Assembly: GCF_028595325.1 (NCBI RefSeq)
Contig: NZ_JAQQXR010000001.1
Location: 1,240,001-1,304,000 of the forward strand
From: Janthinobacterium fluminis
Lineage (GTDB): Bacteria; Pseudomonadota; Gammaproteobacteria; Burkholderiales; Burkholderiaceae_D
Length of the DNA: 64,000 nucleotides
Direction of reading: 5' to 3'
Below, in pieces: positions 42,403-52,205 of this stretch. How positions within the stretch are numbered: position 1 is the stretch's first letter; each line of letters opens with the position of its first letter. The notes below the pieces were generated by a model. That model worked only from the letters and a program-made list of their open reading frames with translations. It did not search any database and had not been told where the DNA came from. A program made the translations under genes and the position numbers.

Positions 42403-44814
42403 TTAAGCGCCTTCCGCTCTCGGCGCCTCGACCGCCTCCGTGGCGGCCGGCGGCTCGCCGCCAAGGTCCGGCGCGGCTGGCGCCGGCGCCGGTGCGCCCT
42501 CCTGTTGCAATTCTCCGGGCTCCTCGACCACCTCGTCCGGCTCCGCCTCCGGCTGCGGCAGCGGCGCCGGACGGCGGCCGCCGGGGAAGATCGCGTCGCG
42601 TCCAATTTTTCCGCCGTCGATCGCGCTCTTGAAGAAGTCGCCAACGAGCAGCAGCGCATTGTGGCCGCCCTGGCCCCAGTAATCGCTGCGCATCGTCACG
42701 CGCGCATCGTTGAAGCCGACCCAGGCGCCGGCCACCAGGTTCGGGTGCATCAGGATGAACCAGCCGTCGGTATTGTTCTGCGTCGTGCCCGTCTTACCGG
42801 CGACATCGCCCTGGATGCCGAAACGGTAGCGCACGCCGGCGCCGGTGCCGCGGTTGACGACGCCGCGCATCATGTCGATCAGCGTCACCGCCGACTCCGC
42901 CGACATGGCGCGTTGCGGCGCCTCGGCGTCGAAACTGGCCACCGTCTTGCCGTGGCGGTCGGTGATGTGGGTGACGAACACGGGCTTGCGGTACTCGCCC
43001 TGCGCGGCGATGCTGGCATAGGCGTTGACCATTTCCAGCAGCGTCACCGGGCTGGTGCCCAACGCCAGCGACGGCACCATCGCCAGCTTGCTGTCGCGGA
43101 TGCCGAGGCCGCGCGCCAGCTTGGCGATGCCGGGCAGGCCGACGTCCTGCATCACCTGCGCCGTGATCGTGTTCTTCGAGTACACCAGGCCGTCGCGCAT
43201 GGTCATCTGCTGGCCGCTGGTGCCGCTCATGTCGGTCGGACGCCAGATGCTGCCGTCGGCGGCCTTGATGTCGAGCACCGCGTCGCGGTAGGGCCGCTCC
43301 GGCAGCAAGCCCTTTTCCAGCGCGGCGCCGTAGACGAAGGGCTTGAAGGTCGAGCCGGGCTGGCGCTGCGCCTGCTCGACGTGGTCGAACTGCCCGCGGT
43401 GGAAGTCGCGGCTGCCGACCCAGGCGCGCAACTGGCCGTTGGCCGGGTCGATCGCCACGAAGCCTGCCTCCAGGCGCGACTTGGCCGCGCGCAGTTGGGC
43501 GATGAAGGGGCGGTCCGCCTTCATCCGCTTGAGCGCGTCGGCGGCTGCCTCGCCGCCGTCGAGGGCGCGGCGGTACTCGGGCGACTCGCGCACGATGGCA
43601 TCGGCCAGCGCCGGGTGCGACTGCCAGAAATACTCAAATGGCGCGGCGCCGTCGCGCATCCACGCGTAGGCGCCCGTCGACGTCGACGCCGACAGGCCCG
43701 GGCGACTCCACTCGGCGTCGGCGACCGCCTGCAGCGCGTTGCCCTGGCGCTCGACGGCACGCATGGCTGCCTGCTGCAGCGTGAAATCGAGCGTCGTGTG
43801 CACCACCAGGCCGTCGCGCTGCAGGTTATAGTCGTTCTCGTCGGCCCACTCGATCAACCACTTGCGCACGTGCGCCGTGAAGTGCGTATCGGTCGGACTG
43901 CGCTCGCTCTGGCGCGAGAAATGCACGCGCAGCGGACGCTTGAGCAGCTCGCGGTAGCGCCGCTCCGTAAGCAGCTCGTGCTTGCGCATCTGTCCCAGCA
44001 CGACGTTGCGGCGCTGCAGGGAGCGCTCGGGATTTCCGACCGGATTATAGTAATTCGTCCCCTTGAGCATGCCCACCAGGGTCGCGCTCTCCAGAATGTC
44101 GAGCTTGGCGGCCGGCTTGTCGAAATACGTGCGCGCCGCCATCTCGATGCCGAAGCTGTTGTACAGGAAAGGCACCGTATTCAGATAAGCTTCCAGGATT
44201 TCCGTCTTGCTGAACGTGAGCTCGATCTTCAGCGCCGTGATCAGCTCCTTGAGCTTGCGGTTCAGATTGCGCGAGCGGCCTATCTCCTCGGGGAACATAT
44301 TCCGCGCCAGTTGCTGCGTGATGGTCGAGCCGCCCTGGGCGTCGCCCTTCAGGCTGGCCAGCATGGCGCCACCGACGCGGCGGATATCCACGCCGTGGTG
44401 CTGGTAAAAACGATGGTCCTCGGTGGCGATCAGCGCACTGACGACCAGCGGCGAAATCTGCGCCAGCGTCACATGCTCCTGCACGCCCTGCTCGAAGCTG
44501 GCCAACTCCTTGCCGTCGGCCGACACCAGCGTCGTCGCCTGGGCGGCGCGGGCATGGCGCAGGTCGCTGATGCCGGGTGTGAACGGAATCAGCAGCAGCA
44601 GATACAGCAACAGCAAGGCGGACCCGGCGCCTGCCGAGCCCAGCGCGATCAGCAGGCGACGTCGCCACGGCGAGCAGCTTTGCAGATAGGCGCGGGTCCG
44701 CGCGCAAACGGCCCGCGCGCGGACAAACAGCGCCTGCGCCCGAATCGACACGGCCGCCGCCACACGCAAAAAATGGCCGCGCGCACGGCTAGCCAGTGTT
44801 TGATTCTCTTCCAT
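42403..44814 (-). CDS. Bifunctional penicillin-binding protein 1 (transglycosylase/transpeptidase)
   Basis: Class A penicillin-binding protein that builds peptidoglycan. The 803 residues hold a membrane anchor (about 55-80), a GT51 transglycosylase domain with ATEDHRFYQHHGVD and GGSTITQQLARN (about 130-300), and a transpeptidase domain with the active-site GSTFKPF, SKN in YSKNTITAQ and KTGTT. The tail after about 755 is Pro/Glu/Ala-rich. The ATG at 44814 lacks a strong ribosome site; an extension of 38 codons is open. PBP1a/1b assignment is not attempted. Confidence 0.93.
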   Translation of the reverse strand: MEENQTLASRARGHFLRVAAAVSIRAQALFVRARAVCARTRAYLQSCSPWRRRLLIALGSAGAGSALLLLYLLLLIPFTPGISDLRHARAAQATTLVSADGKELASFEQGVQEHVTLAQISPLVVSALIATEDHRFYQHHGVDIRRVGGAMLASLKGDAQGGSTITQQLARNMFPEEIGRSRNLNRKLKELITALKIELTFSKTEILEAYLNTVPFLYNSFGIEMAARTYFDKPAAKLDILESATLVGMLKGTNYYNPVGNPERSLQRRNVVLGQMRKHELLTERRYRELLKRPLRVHFSRQSERSPTDTHFTAHVRKWLIEWADENDYNLQRDGLVVHTTLDFTLQQAAMRAVERQGNALQAVADAEWSRPGLSASTSTGAYAWMRDGAAPFEYFWQSHPALADAIVRESPEYRRALDGGEAAADALKRMKADRPFIAQLRAAKSRLEAGFVAIDPANGQLRAWVGSRDFHRGQFDHVEQAQRQPGSTFKPFVYGAALEKGLLPERPYRDAVLDIKAADGSIWRPTDMSGTSGQQMTMRDGLVYSKNTITAQVMQDVGLPGIAKLARGLGIRDSKLAMVPSLALGTSPVTLLEMVNAYASIAAQGEYRKPVFVTHITDRHGKTVASFDAEAPQRAMSAESAVTLIDMMRGVVNRGTGAGVRYRFGIQGDVAGKTGTTQNNTDGWFILMHPNLVAGAWVGFNDARVTMRSDYWGQGGHNALLLVGDFFKSAIDGGKIGRDAIFPGGRRPAPLPQPEAEPDEVVEEPGELQQEGAPAPAPAAPDLGGEPPAATEAVEAPRAEGA

Positions 44815-44933
44815 TCTTGATGCCTTGCCCGATGCCGGTTGATCCCGTGCGGCAGTATACCCGAGCGTGGCGCGGCTACCCTGAAGTGGCAAATGCGTTA
44901 AAATTTCCCGATTTGCAATTAACCCCATCCAAG

Positions 44934-45563
44934 ATGAACTTGCGTTGCGCCACCTTGCTGGCTGTGGCCGCCCTTTGCGGTTGCGCCAGGCCGCTGCCGT
45001 CCCCCGAGAATACGGCCGCGCCGGATGCGAATGCCGAACTCATCGCGCAGGCGCAAGCGGCCCGCATCGAGGCTGCGTCGCAGCGGCGGGAAGAGGCGGC
45101 GCAGATGCGGGGATGGCAGTACTCCGCCCGCACCGACGAGGCAAGCAGGATCGAGTCGACGTTTGCGCAACTGCTGTCAACGAACCAACTGGACTTTCTG
45201 CCGCCCTATGACGGCGGCAGCCGCGGCGACATCGTACTACGGCAGCGCCCGGGCGAGGAGCTGGCCGTGATATTCAGCATATCCAACGGGCAGATCGTCT
45301 GCCTGCCCTCCTGCACCATCCAAGTTCGCTTCGACGACGCCGCACCCGTCGCGTTCAACGGCAGCGTGCCATCGAACCGCAGCATCACGACGCTGTTCCT
45401 GTGGCCTGCGGACACCTTCCTGGCCAAGTTGCGCACCGCCAGGCGCATGCGCGTCGAAATCCCGTATTTCCGGCACGGCCTGCAAGTGAGCGAATTCGAT
45501 GTGGACGGCCTCGCGTGGGAGCACGCTGCGGTACAGGCGAAGAAACCGGATGCGATCAGATAA
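44934..45563 (+). CDS. Lipoprotein of unknown function next to the T6SS effector module
   Basis: A 209-residue lipoprotein: lipobox LCGC with Cys at about residue 17. A helical, charged stretch follows (about 30-60), then a beta-rich domain with two Cys close together (QIVCLPSCTIQVRF). It converges with the minus-strand PAAR/small membrane gene, 23 nt apart. An outer-membrane or periplasmic immunity or assembly role for the neighbouring effector is possible but only inferred from position. Start at 44934 gives a proper signal peptide. Confidence 0.6.
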   Translation: MNLRCATLLAVAALCGCARPLPSPENTAAPDANAELIAQAQAARIEAASQRREEAAQMRGWQYSARTDEASRIESTFAQLLSTNQLDFLPPYDGGSRGDIVLRQRPGEELAVIFSISNGQIVCLPSCTIQVRFDDAAPVAFNGSVPSNRSITTLFLWPADTFLAKLRTARRMRVEIPYFRHGLQVSEFDVDGLAWEHAAVQAKKPDAIR

Positions 45564-45586
45564 AGGGGCCATGTTGCAAAGCGGCC

Positions 45587-45835
45587 CTATCCTAGCCACA
45601 TAAACAAACCGAGGCAGGCCAGCCCAAGTAAAATCGCCGACGCCAATATCGGCGTCAAGCGCTCCAAGCGGGTCGGTCCGACCACCCTGGTGCGGAGAGG
45701 CCCGGCGATACCGGCGGGGAAATTCGAGCCAAGCTGTGCCGGCTCCGGTTTCGGAGGGGGAGCTATCGACGCCAAGTGCTCCGTGCCGGCGGGGCAATTC
45801 AGACTGCCATCAAAGGAATCCAGGCTCACGATCAC
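45587..45835 (-). CDS. Small membrane protein downstream of the PAAR gene
   Basis: An 82-residue protein with a soluble N-terminal two-thirds rich in Pro and a C-terminal transmembrane helix (LASAILLGLACLGLFMWLG). GTG start at 45835 overlaps the PAAR stop in GTGA, so it is coupled to it and belongs to the vgrG-tle3-tla3-PAAR unit. No family recognised. It might be an immunity or anchoring protein. Confidence 0.55.
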   Translation of the reverse strand: MIVSLDSFDGSLNCPAGTEHLASIAPPPKPEPAQLGSNFPAGIAGPLRTRVVGPTRLERLTPILASAILLGLACLGLFMWLG

Positions 45836-46092
45836 ACCCCGACGACGGTTGACGAGTTGGCAATAACCGCACTTCCGCAAGCTGTGCGGCAACCGTGCAG
45901 AACAATCGCAATGCCTCCCTCCAGCGTGGCGCCGCCGCCCTCGACAATTTGATTGGCGCCATGCTTGGGGCAACTAACCCAGTCGCCGACCCGGGCGGCG
46001 CGCTTGCCGTTGACGGGAAAATTTCCGCTCGCCTGTAGCACTTTGCCACCGTGCGTCGTGGCGTCGCCTTCCCTGCAAATTGGCCTGCTCAT
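45832..46092 (-). CDS. PAAR-domain protein (T6SS spike tip)
   Basis: An 86-residue PAAR protein that would cap the VgrG spike. GDATTHGGKVLQASG and GDWVSCPKHGANQIVEGG show the repeated PAAR pattern, with His and Cys available for the tip metal. Short, without toxin extension, so the effector is carried elsewhere (Tle3). The start shares its base with the tla3 stop, so translation is coupled. Confidence 0.88.
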   Translation of the reverse strand: MSRPICREGDATTHGGKVLQASGNFPVNGKRAARVGDWVSCPKHGANQIVEGGGATLEGGIAIVLHGCRTACGSAVIANSSTVVGV

Positions 46093-47612
46093 CAGAACTC
46101 CTCCCTGATCGTCAAGTGGTAGGCGCCGGTGCGCGGCCAGAACGGGCGCTTGATGGCGGCATCCTTCTGCATCTGCTCGGCGCTGGGCGGCGTCACCAGC
46201 AGCAAGGTCGCGCCGTCGTCGCGGCGCAGGTTGGCCACCAGCGTCGCGCCGCCCGATTGCCGGCCCGCCATGCTCGCCAGCGCCACGGCGACGAAGGGGC
46301 TGCCGGCGCCGACGTCGCCGAGGATGCGCGCCAGGTCGTAGCCGCGCTTCGGATCGAGCAAGTCGAATTGCTCGTCGAGCGCATGCACGCTTTGCGCGAA
46401 GGGGAGGAAGCGCGCCGCGCCGTTGCGATCGTCCAGCACGCTGGCGTAGTCGTACAGGATGCGCGCGGGCAGCTTGCCGCCGAGCGGCGCCAGCGCGGCG
46501 TGCAGGGCCGCCTCCATACGGACCTGCCGCTCGGCCGCCTTGACCGGCTTGCCCTGCTCGTCCAGATACGACACCACCTGCGGCCGGTACAAGGTGCCCA
46601 GGTTCTCAAGATGGTCGTACTGGTCGATCTGGAATGAGGTCCACGGCTCGGCGATGAAGGGCGTCGGAACGAAGGGTCGCGGCGGCGCTTTGTTCCAGCC
46701 GGCGAATTGGGACCAGTTGCGCGACGGGTCGCCACCGCGGTTCTTGATCACCATCGTGTCGTTCACCAGCGGCGCATACGGACGCAGCCAGTCGATGCGT
46801 CCGCGACGCACCAAGGTCAGGAACGTCCAGCTATCACTGGGGATGCGGGCGTGTTTAGGATGAAGGGCAAGCTCAATCATTTCATCGAACTTTTTTCGGT
46901 CGTTGACATAGTAGCGCTCTGTTCGCTGAGCGGCGCCATCCTTGGCCGCCACGCCCACAGCAGGAAGGTCGGCATACTTGTCGAAGGTTGTAAAAATGGT
47001 ACTCCAGAGCAGGTCCGGATTGTCGTTCAAGTACGAATTCATGACCTGTCCGCTCTGGGTCAGCAGGCCGGCGAATCTGCCGCGTGCCGTATATGGATCA
47101 GCATCGCCCGTCTCAACAAAGCTATCGGCATTGGATTCGCGCATTTTATCTTTGTCACTGTCTTTGTCCGATCCATGTAACGCGGGCCCGACTATCGCAA
47201 CAGGCAAAGGGTAGCGATCCATAAAGTCACGCATCGCGATATCCACAGCGTCCTCTTTACGTTTAGCGCTAATCATTTGTACTTCATCAGTATTCTTCGC
47301 ATATTTTTTTGGATCTTTTGAAACAATATACTGGCCGTTGCTATTTTCAACGGCAACCCATAGATTCAAGTCCGGGTAATCCGGATGATTTCTCCATGTC
47401 TCCATGCTAACCCCAACGCCGACGATCTCAATTGATTCTATTGCAATACCATAGTATTTCATTTTTTCACCCATGAAATTATCAGGCTCTCCATATGGAA
47501 AAGCTGCCATTACTCTTGGAACAAGAGTGAAAACAATCAAAAAAGAAACAATGAGTCTAATCGAAAAATTAACATATCCATAATCAATCACAATAAATAG
47601 CTTCCTTAACAT
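46092..47612 (-). CDS. tla3: Type VI lipase adaptor Tla3-like protein (DUF2875)
   Basis: A 506-residue protein like the adaptors that load Tle3 on VgrG in Pseudomonas aeruginosa. A hydrophobic stretch lies at about residues 14-36; the C-terminal half (GGDPSRNWSQFAGWNKAPPR onward) is the DUF2875 domain with PARILYDYASVLDDRNG and GSPFVAVALASMAGRQ. Start at 47612 follows GGAG; the longer frame from 47654 overlaps the tle3 stop and is an alternative. The first 130 codons are AT-rich compared with the rest of the gene, suggesting exchange. Confidence 0.75.
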   Translation of the reverse strand: MLRKLFIVIDYGYVNFSIRLIVSFLIVFTLVPRVMAAFPYGEPDNFMGEKMKYYGIAIESIEIVGVGVSMETWRNHPDYPDLNLWVAVENSNGQYIVSKDPKKYAKNTDEVQMISAKRKEDAVDIAMRDFMDRYPLPVAIVGPALHGSDKDSDKDKMRESNADSFVETGDADPYTARGRFAGLLTQSGQVMNSYLNDNPDLLWSTIFTTFDKYADLPAVGVAAKDGAAQRTERYYVNDRKKFDEMIELALHPKHARIPSDSWTFLTLVRRGRIDWLRPYAPLVNDTMVIKNRGGDPSRNWSQFAGWNKAPPRPFVPTPFIAEPWTSFQIDQYDHLENLGTLYRPQVVSYLDEQGKPVKAAERQVRMEAALHAALAPLGGKLPARILYDYASVLDDRNGAARFLPFAQSVHALDEQFDLLDPKRGYDLARILGDVGAGSPFVAVALASMAGRQSGGATLVANLRRDDGATLLLVTPPSAEQMQKDAAIKRPFWPRTGAYHLTIREEF

Positions 47613-47640
47613 TTCTAACTCCGCAATGAAATTAATTAAA

Positions 47641-49500
47641 TTAGGCACCCCCATAAATATTTTCCGTTTCTTTTTTCCGAGAATTTACCTCCCCCACTAT
47701 TTCAGAAACAACATATGGCTGCACACTCTTCACCGTGCAATTCATGGTAAAATCTGGCAACGCCCCAGCTTCACTTTCACTAATGCAATAATAATTATAA
47801 TTTCCATTAATTATTTCACGATCTGCAGCAGCGACCAAGCCAGCATCGTTCAACAAAGTAAGCAATTCCAATGGTGGAGGTGAATATGATGGGTTTTTTT
47901 TGTTATTGGTAAAATCCGATGCCTTCCCAAACCAATTCGTCCGCCAATCCGCCACCGCCCGCAGAAACCGGATCCAGGTCAGGTCGCCGTCTTTCAGAAT
48001 GCCGCTGACGCCGATGCATAAATCGTAGGCGGTCGCCTTTTCGGAGTGCATCGGGTTGCTGACGATGCTCGAATGCCAGGAGTTCTTCTCAAACGTCCCC
48101 AGCCAGCGCGCCTTGGCCTCCGCCGGCGACTCGCCAGCCCGCATGCCGACGTTATCTTTCCGGAGATAGGGATTGGCGACGGCGACGGCCGCGTCGATCG
48201 GCGAAATGGCCAGGGTGGCCTTCCCCAGCTCGGGCTGGAATGGCTGCGGCAATTCCTCCCCGTTCACCCGGCGGTTCCGCGCCGCCGTCATCTGGCTCGC
48301 GATATTCCATGTGAAGCTCAGGCGGATCGGATGCGGCGCGCTGCCGACATCGGGCGCGCCCTTGGTCGGCCCCGCCGGCGACGCGAAGGCCCGCTGCAGG
48401 AAGCGCCCGCCCAGCCGTTCCAGCATGCCGTCGTACACGCCCCACCAACCGATGCCCTCGATGTTGCCCAGCCCGACGGTGAGGTCGTCCGGGCTGAAGT
48501 ACAGGTACACCTTGCCGCGGTTGTCGCGCTCCTTGTTTGCGTCGTGGCGCCATTTAGGCCCGACCACCCCCTCGCCCAGCTCCCGCAGCGCCGCGAACTT
48601 GGGCTCGCTGGCCGGCTGGTGCGTGATGAAGTCCTTGATGATGTTCAACAGCGTCGCCTCGCGTGCGGCGACGCTCTGCTGCGCCTCGTCCGTCTGGAGC
48701 TGCTCCAGCGCCGGCTGGTCGACGCTGTATGGCCAGTTGTTCAGGATCAGCGTGTCGGCCTTGATGCCGCCCTTTTCCGCGGCCAGGATCGCGTGCGCCA
48801 GCAGGCTCACGAAGCAGCCCTGGCTGTGCGCGACGATGTTGATCGGCTCGGCCGGCGACTGCCTGCGTATGATGCGGATCAGCGCGGCCAGGCGCTGCGC
48901 CGCCAGCACCATGTAGTGGCGCGGCGGCGCGTCGAGCATCGGATGGGTCGGCGACTCCGGGTCGGCCCTGCGTATCGTCCAGTTGCGCTTGAATCCCGGC
49001 CCGAACATGTCAGGGATATTCGTCGTCGCGTTGACGAACGGCCCGCCGTTCTTCGCGTAGCGCTTGTCGATGCGGTTGCCGTACCGGTCCAGGTATTCGC
49101 CATGCTTTTGCTGCGTGTCGGCCTTGTTCGTGTCCTCCCGGAATCCCCACAAAAAGGGGATCACCGGCGACGTCGTGCTGTCCGACGAGCGCGCGAAATA
49201 CACTTTGTCGGGGTCGGGGTGAATGTCCTCGGGCTTGTATTGCTGCCCTTCCCCCAGCGCCAGCGGCAGCACGTAGTTGGCTGGCTCCAGGTGTTCGCCC
49301 CGGTCCAGCCGGGTGTTCAGTCCGGCGCAGATACCCTGCTCCTGGTAGGGGAAGGCTTCGCCGATGTCGTTCACGCCGTGCACCAGGATGACGAGGCACG
49401 GCGCCGGGCGCGTCAGCGGAACGTACTGGTTGCCGCCGCCCGGCAGCAGCCACTGCGCCTGCTTGCCCATGACGATCCTGTTTTCCCCGTCCTCGCTCAT
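47641..49500 (-). CDS. tle3: Tle3-like T6SS phospholipase effector (alpha/beta hydrolase)
   Basis: A 619-residue antibacterial lipase-type effector candidate. An alpha/beta hydrolase fold is seen: LVILVHGVNDIGE (about residues 32-44), nucleophile elbow NIVAHSQGCFVS (about 226-237), acid candidate YFSPDD and a late His in NSWHSSIVSNP. The C-terminal ~100 residues are AT-rich in codon choice. It starts in ATGA overlapping the vgrG stop and precedes tla3, the vgrG-tle3-tla3 order known from P. aeruginosa but without the tli3 immunity gene between vgrG and tle3. Confidence 0.8.
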   Translation of the reverse strand: MSEDGENRIVMGKQAQWLLPGGGNQYVPLTRPAPCLVILVHGVNDIGEAFPYQEQGICAGLNTRLDRGEHLEPANYVLPLALGEGQQYKPEDIHPDPDKVYFARSSDSTTSPVIPFLWGFREDTNKADTQQKHGEYLDRYGNRIDKRYAKNGGPFVNATTNIPDMFGPGFKRNWTIRRADPESPTHPMLDAPPRHYMVLAAQRLAALIRIIRRQSPAEPINIVAHSQGCFVSLLAHAILAAEKGGIKADTLILNNWPYSVDQPALEQLQTDEAQQSVAAREATLLNIIKDFITHQPASEPKFAALRELGEGVVGPKWRHDANKERDNRGKVYLYFSPDDLTVGLGNIEGIGWWGVYDGMLERLGGRFLQRAFASPAGPTKGAPDVGSAPHPIRLSFTWNIASQMTAARNRRVNGEELPQPFQPELGKATLAISPIDAAVAVANPYLRKDNVGMRAGESPAEAKARWLGTFEKNSWHSSIVSNPMHSEKATAYDLCIGVSGILKDGDLTWIRFLRAVADWRTNWFGKASDFTNNKKNPSYSPPPLELLTLLNDAGLVAAADREIINGNYNYYCISESEAGALPDFTMNCTVKSVQPYVVSEIVGEVNSRKKETENIYGGA

Positions 49501-52115
49501 GCTTTCCCCTTCCAGAACTTAAGCTCGGCGATGTGGATGGCGTCTTTTTGCGCCAGCGCAGTTTGGCCGTTGGCGTCGGTGACGCCCTCGATGACCTGCC
49601 CATCCTTCAATAGGATTTTGTAGTTGTAGTCGGCGGCGACCGCGCTTTTGTCGCCGGCGAAATGGGCGGTGAACTGGCGCTCGGCCTTGCCGACGTCGAA
49701 CTTCGGCATTTCCGTGCTGGCGCCCCGCGCGGCGGTGATGCTGGGCGCGTCGCTCTGCAAATTGAGGGTTTTGGCGTCTATCGTGATCTGTTCTGGCGTC
49801 ATGTGCAAAAAGCTGCTGCCAACCTGTAACAGCAGGTACTTTTCCGCTCTGATCAGGACGCCGTCGTGGATGGACGTGACCGTCAACGCCTTGTCAGCCG
49901 TCAGTTCCATCGTATTGTGCTGTGCCTGGCCGATAAACTTTCCCTGGCTGCTCATCAGACGCACATCCCCGTCGACGGCGAACTGTTCGATGTTTTTGGC
50001 TGCGGTGTGGAGGATGTCCCCCATCGCATAGTGCTGCTGATTGTTGCCCGCGACGGTGTCGATGTTCTGGCCCGCGTAATGGCTCTGGTTCCTGGGCGTG
50101 GCGCTGGCGATGCCGGCCGCGCCGCTGATGGCGAGCACAGCCTGGCCCGACGCCGCCTGCCCGGCTGCGGCTTCCTTGCCGGCACCGTGGCCGAGCGCGT
50201 CGACGGCCCCGGCCAGCTCTTGCTGCGGCGCCGTCTGGCGCTTGCCGCCTTGATGCGCCGCAGCCGCCTGGCCCAGACCTTTGGCAATGTCGAGCGCCTG
50301 CTCCAGGCAGCCGACCAGCTCGTCGCGGCTGAGCATGCCGCCAACCGCCCGGGGGCGGCCGTCTGTGCTCAGCAGCAATCCTTTGGCGGCCCGCAACGCG
50401 CCCGCGCCGCCGGTTTCCAAGGCAAAACCCTCGCCCCGCGCATCCTTGCGCCCGCCGGCATCGTCGATGCGGGTGATGCTCCCCAGCGACAGTTGGCTGT
50501 GCAGGTGGTCGCTCCGGAGCTGGGCCTGGATGGCGTCCTTGCTGTCGTCGAGCAGCAGATGGTTGCCGCGCGCGCCAGACTCCAGTTCGCGGCTGCGCAG
50601 CCCCATCAAGGACAGTTGCTCCGGCAAGTTCCACGGCGGCCGATGGGTGTTGTTGTAGACGCCGCCGACGATGATCGGATGGTCGACATTCCCGTCCAGA
50701 AACTGCACCAGCACCTCCTGGCCGACGCGGGGCAAGGCCATCTGCCCGAAGTTGCTGCCGGCCAGCGGCGCCATCACGCGTATCCACGGCGAGCTGTCGA
50801 GGTCGAACTTGCCGATCCGGTCCCAATGGAATTGCAGCCGGACCCGGCCGTATAAGTCCGTGTAGATTTCCTGGCCGGGCGGGCCGACCACGGTGGCCGT
50901 CTGCGCGCCGGGATCGGCGCACGGCGCGCTGTTGAAGTGGCGGCCAGGCCGCCAGCGCACGCTCTTGCGGATGCAGGCGAAGCTGTTTTCATAGTGCGAG
51001 CCGGTCCCCGGTCCGGCCTGATAGTTGTTGCTCGCCGTATGTTCCACCGACAGGATCAGGTAGTCGCGCGCGGCGATGCTGGCGCGCGGCGCCTCGCCCC
51101 GCGCCGGCACGGCGGCCTCGCCGCTGAAGTGCCCGTCCAGCCGGAAGCTGCGCCCCGCCTGGGCGCCGCGGTCGTTGCCGCCGGCCTCGAAATACTGGGC
51201 GGCGGCGTCATGCTCGTCCATGCGGCGCCGCGCCAGCGCCGCGCCGCCGCCCGAGTCCTTGTAGCCGTAGGAGCCGGTGTTTTCGTAGACCTCGTGGACG
51301 TCGACGTCGCCCTGCCGGTTCAGCGCATGGCCGCTGGCGCGCTGCGCATACGGGTTCTTGTAGTCGAAGCTGGCCAACGTCACGACGCCGGAGGCGATGC
51401 GCCGCACCGCCCGCCAGTCGTGGACGCCGTCCGCCTCCAGCGATCCGGCGTGGTGGCGAAACGGCATGGCGCCGGCGCCGTCGGTCGGCTCGGCCATCGT
51501 CGTGTTGTCGCCGATGACCAGGGTATGGCCGTCGGCGCGGTGTTCGTACCAGTAGTGCAGGCCCAGCGCCTCCCAGCGCCGGTGCAGGTGGTTGTAGTCC
51601 GTTTCATTGTGCTGGTTGGCGCAGCTCAGCTTGGGATCGTCGTCGTAGAGGCAGCTTTGCCAGTCGCGCTGCAGATAGTGTGCGAAGGTCGCCTCCGTCA
51701 GTTCCATGACGCTGCGCCCGTGGAAGGACACGCAGTCGCGGCGCAGTCTCAGCAGCGCCAGCCACGGTTCCAGCACCATGTCGTAGAAGGCGAAGCCGCC
51801 GTCCGTGCGGTTGAAGCGAAACTCGGTGACGTAGCCGTTGAAGTGGCGCAGCGAGCCGTCCTGGCGCACCATCGAGACGGTCACCATCCTGGCCATCATG
51901 GCCTTGAGGGCTATGCGGGCGTCGTCGGACAGCACCTCGACGTGGAAGCGGAAGTCGCGCGACATTTCCTCGCGCGCGCGCAGCGTGTTGACCAGCATGA
52001 CGGCGTTGCCGGGGCCGCCGCGCGGGAAGGTCATGCGCAGCAGGCGCCTGTGCTGGGAGTCCTGGCCCAGCGCGGATAGTGACGCCATGTGCTCGGCCAC
52101 CCTGCTTCCATCCAT
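49497..52115 (-). CDS. vgrG: T6SS spike protein VgrG with C-terminal effector-binding extension
   Basis: An 872-residue spike protein. The gp27/gp5-like core covers about residues 15-510, with TVVGPPGQEIYTDLYGRVRL and SPWIRVMAPLAGSNFGQMALPRVGQEV as signature parts; a DUF2345 region follows (about 570-770). The last ~90 residues (PKFDVGKAERQFTAHFAGDK onward) look like the transthyretin-like tail that carries lipase effectors. Start at 52115 follows AAGGAGG. It lies 90 nt after tssG and overlaps tle3. Confidence 0.95.
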   Translation of the reverse strand: MDGSRVAEHMASLSALGQDSQHRRLLRMTFPRGGPGNAVMLVNTLRAREEMSRDFRFHVEVLSDDARIALKAMMARMVTVSMVRQDGSLRHFNGYVTEFRFNRTDGGFAFYDMVLEPWLALLRLRRDCVSFHGRSVMELTEATFAHYLQRDWQSCLYDDDPKLSCANQHNETDYNHLHRRWEALGLHYWYEHRADGHTLVIGDNTTMAEPTDGAGAMPFRHHAGSLEADGVHDWRAVRRIASGVVTLASFDYKNPYAQRASGHALNRQGDVDVHEVYENTGSYGYKDSGGGAALARRRMDEHDAAAQYFEAGGNDRGAQAGRSFRLDGHFSGEAAVPARGEAPRASIAARDYLILSVEHTASNNYQAGPGTGSHYENSFACIRKSVRWRPGRHFNSAPCADPGAQTATVVGPPGQEIYTDLYGRVRLQFHWDRIGKFDLDSSPWIRVMAPLAGSNFGQMALPRVGQEVLVQFLDGNVDHPIIVGGVYNNTHRPPWNLPEQLSLMGLRSRELESGARGNHLLLDDSKDAIQAQLRSDHLHSQLSLGSITRIDDAGGRKDARGEGFALETGGAGALRAAKGLLLSTDGRPRAVGGMLSRDELVGCLEQALDIAKGLGQAAAAHQGGKRQTAPQQELAGAVDALGHGAGKEAAAGQAASGQAVLAISGAAGIASATPRNQSHYAGQNIDTVAGNNQQHYAMGDILHTAAKNIEQFAVDGDVRLMSSQGKFIGQAQHNTMELTADKALTVTSIHDGVLIRAEKYLLLQVGSSFLHMTPEQITIDAKTLNLQSDAPSITAARGASTEMPKFDVGKAERQFTAHFAGDKSAVAADYNYKILLKDGQVIEGVTDANGQTALAQKDAIHIAELKFWKGKA

Positions 52116-52205
52116 GCCTGCCTCCTTGCCGCGCGTTAACCTTGCAATCCACTGGCAATTTTATTGTGAGCATCGTCCCGGGTGTTGACGCAACACAGGC
52201 AATGC

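Noticed and set aside
42391-44820. 809-codon plus-strand frame opposite the penicillin-binding protein
   Set aside because: His/Arg/Gln-rich antisense translation; the minus frame carries both catalytic domains.
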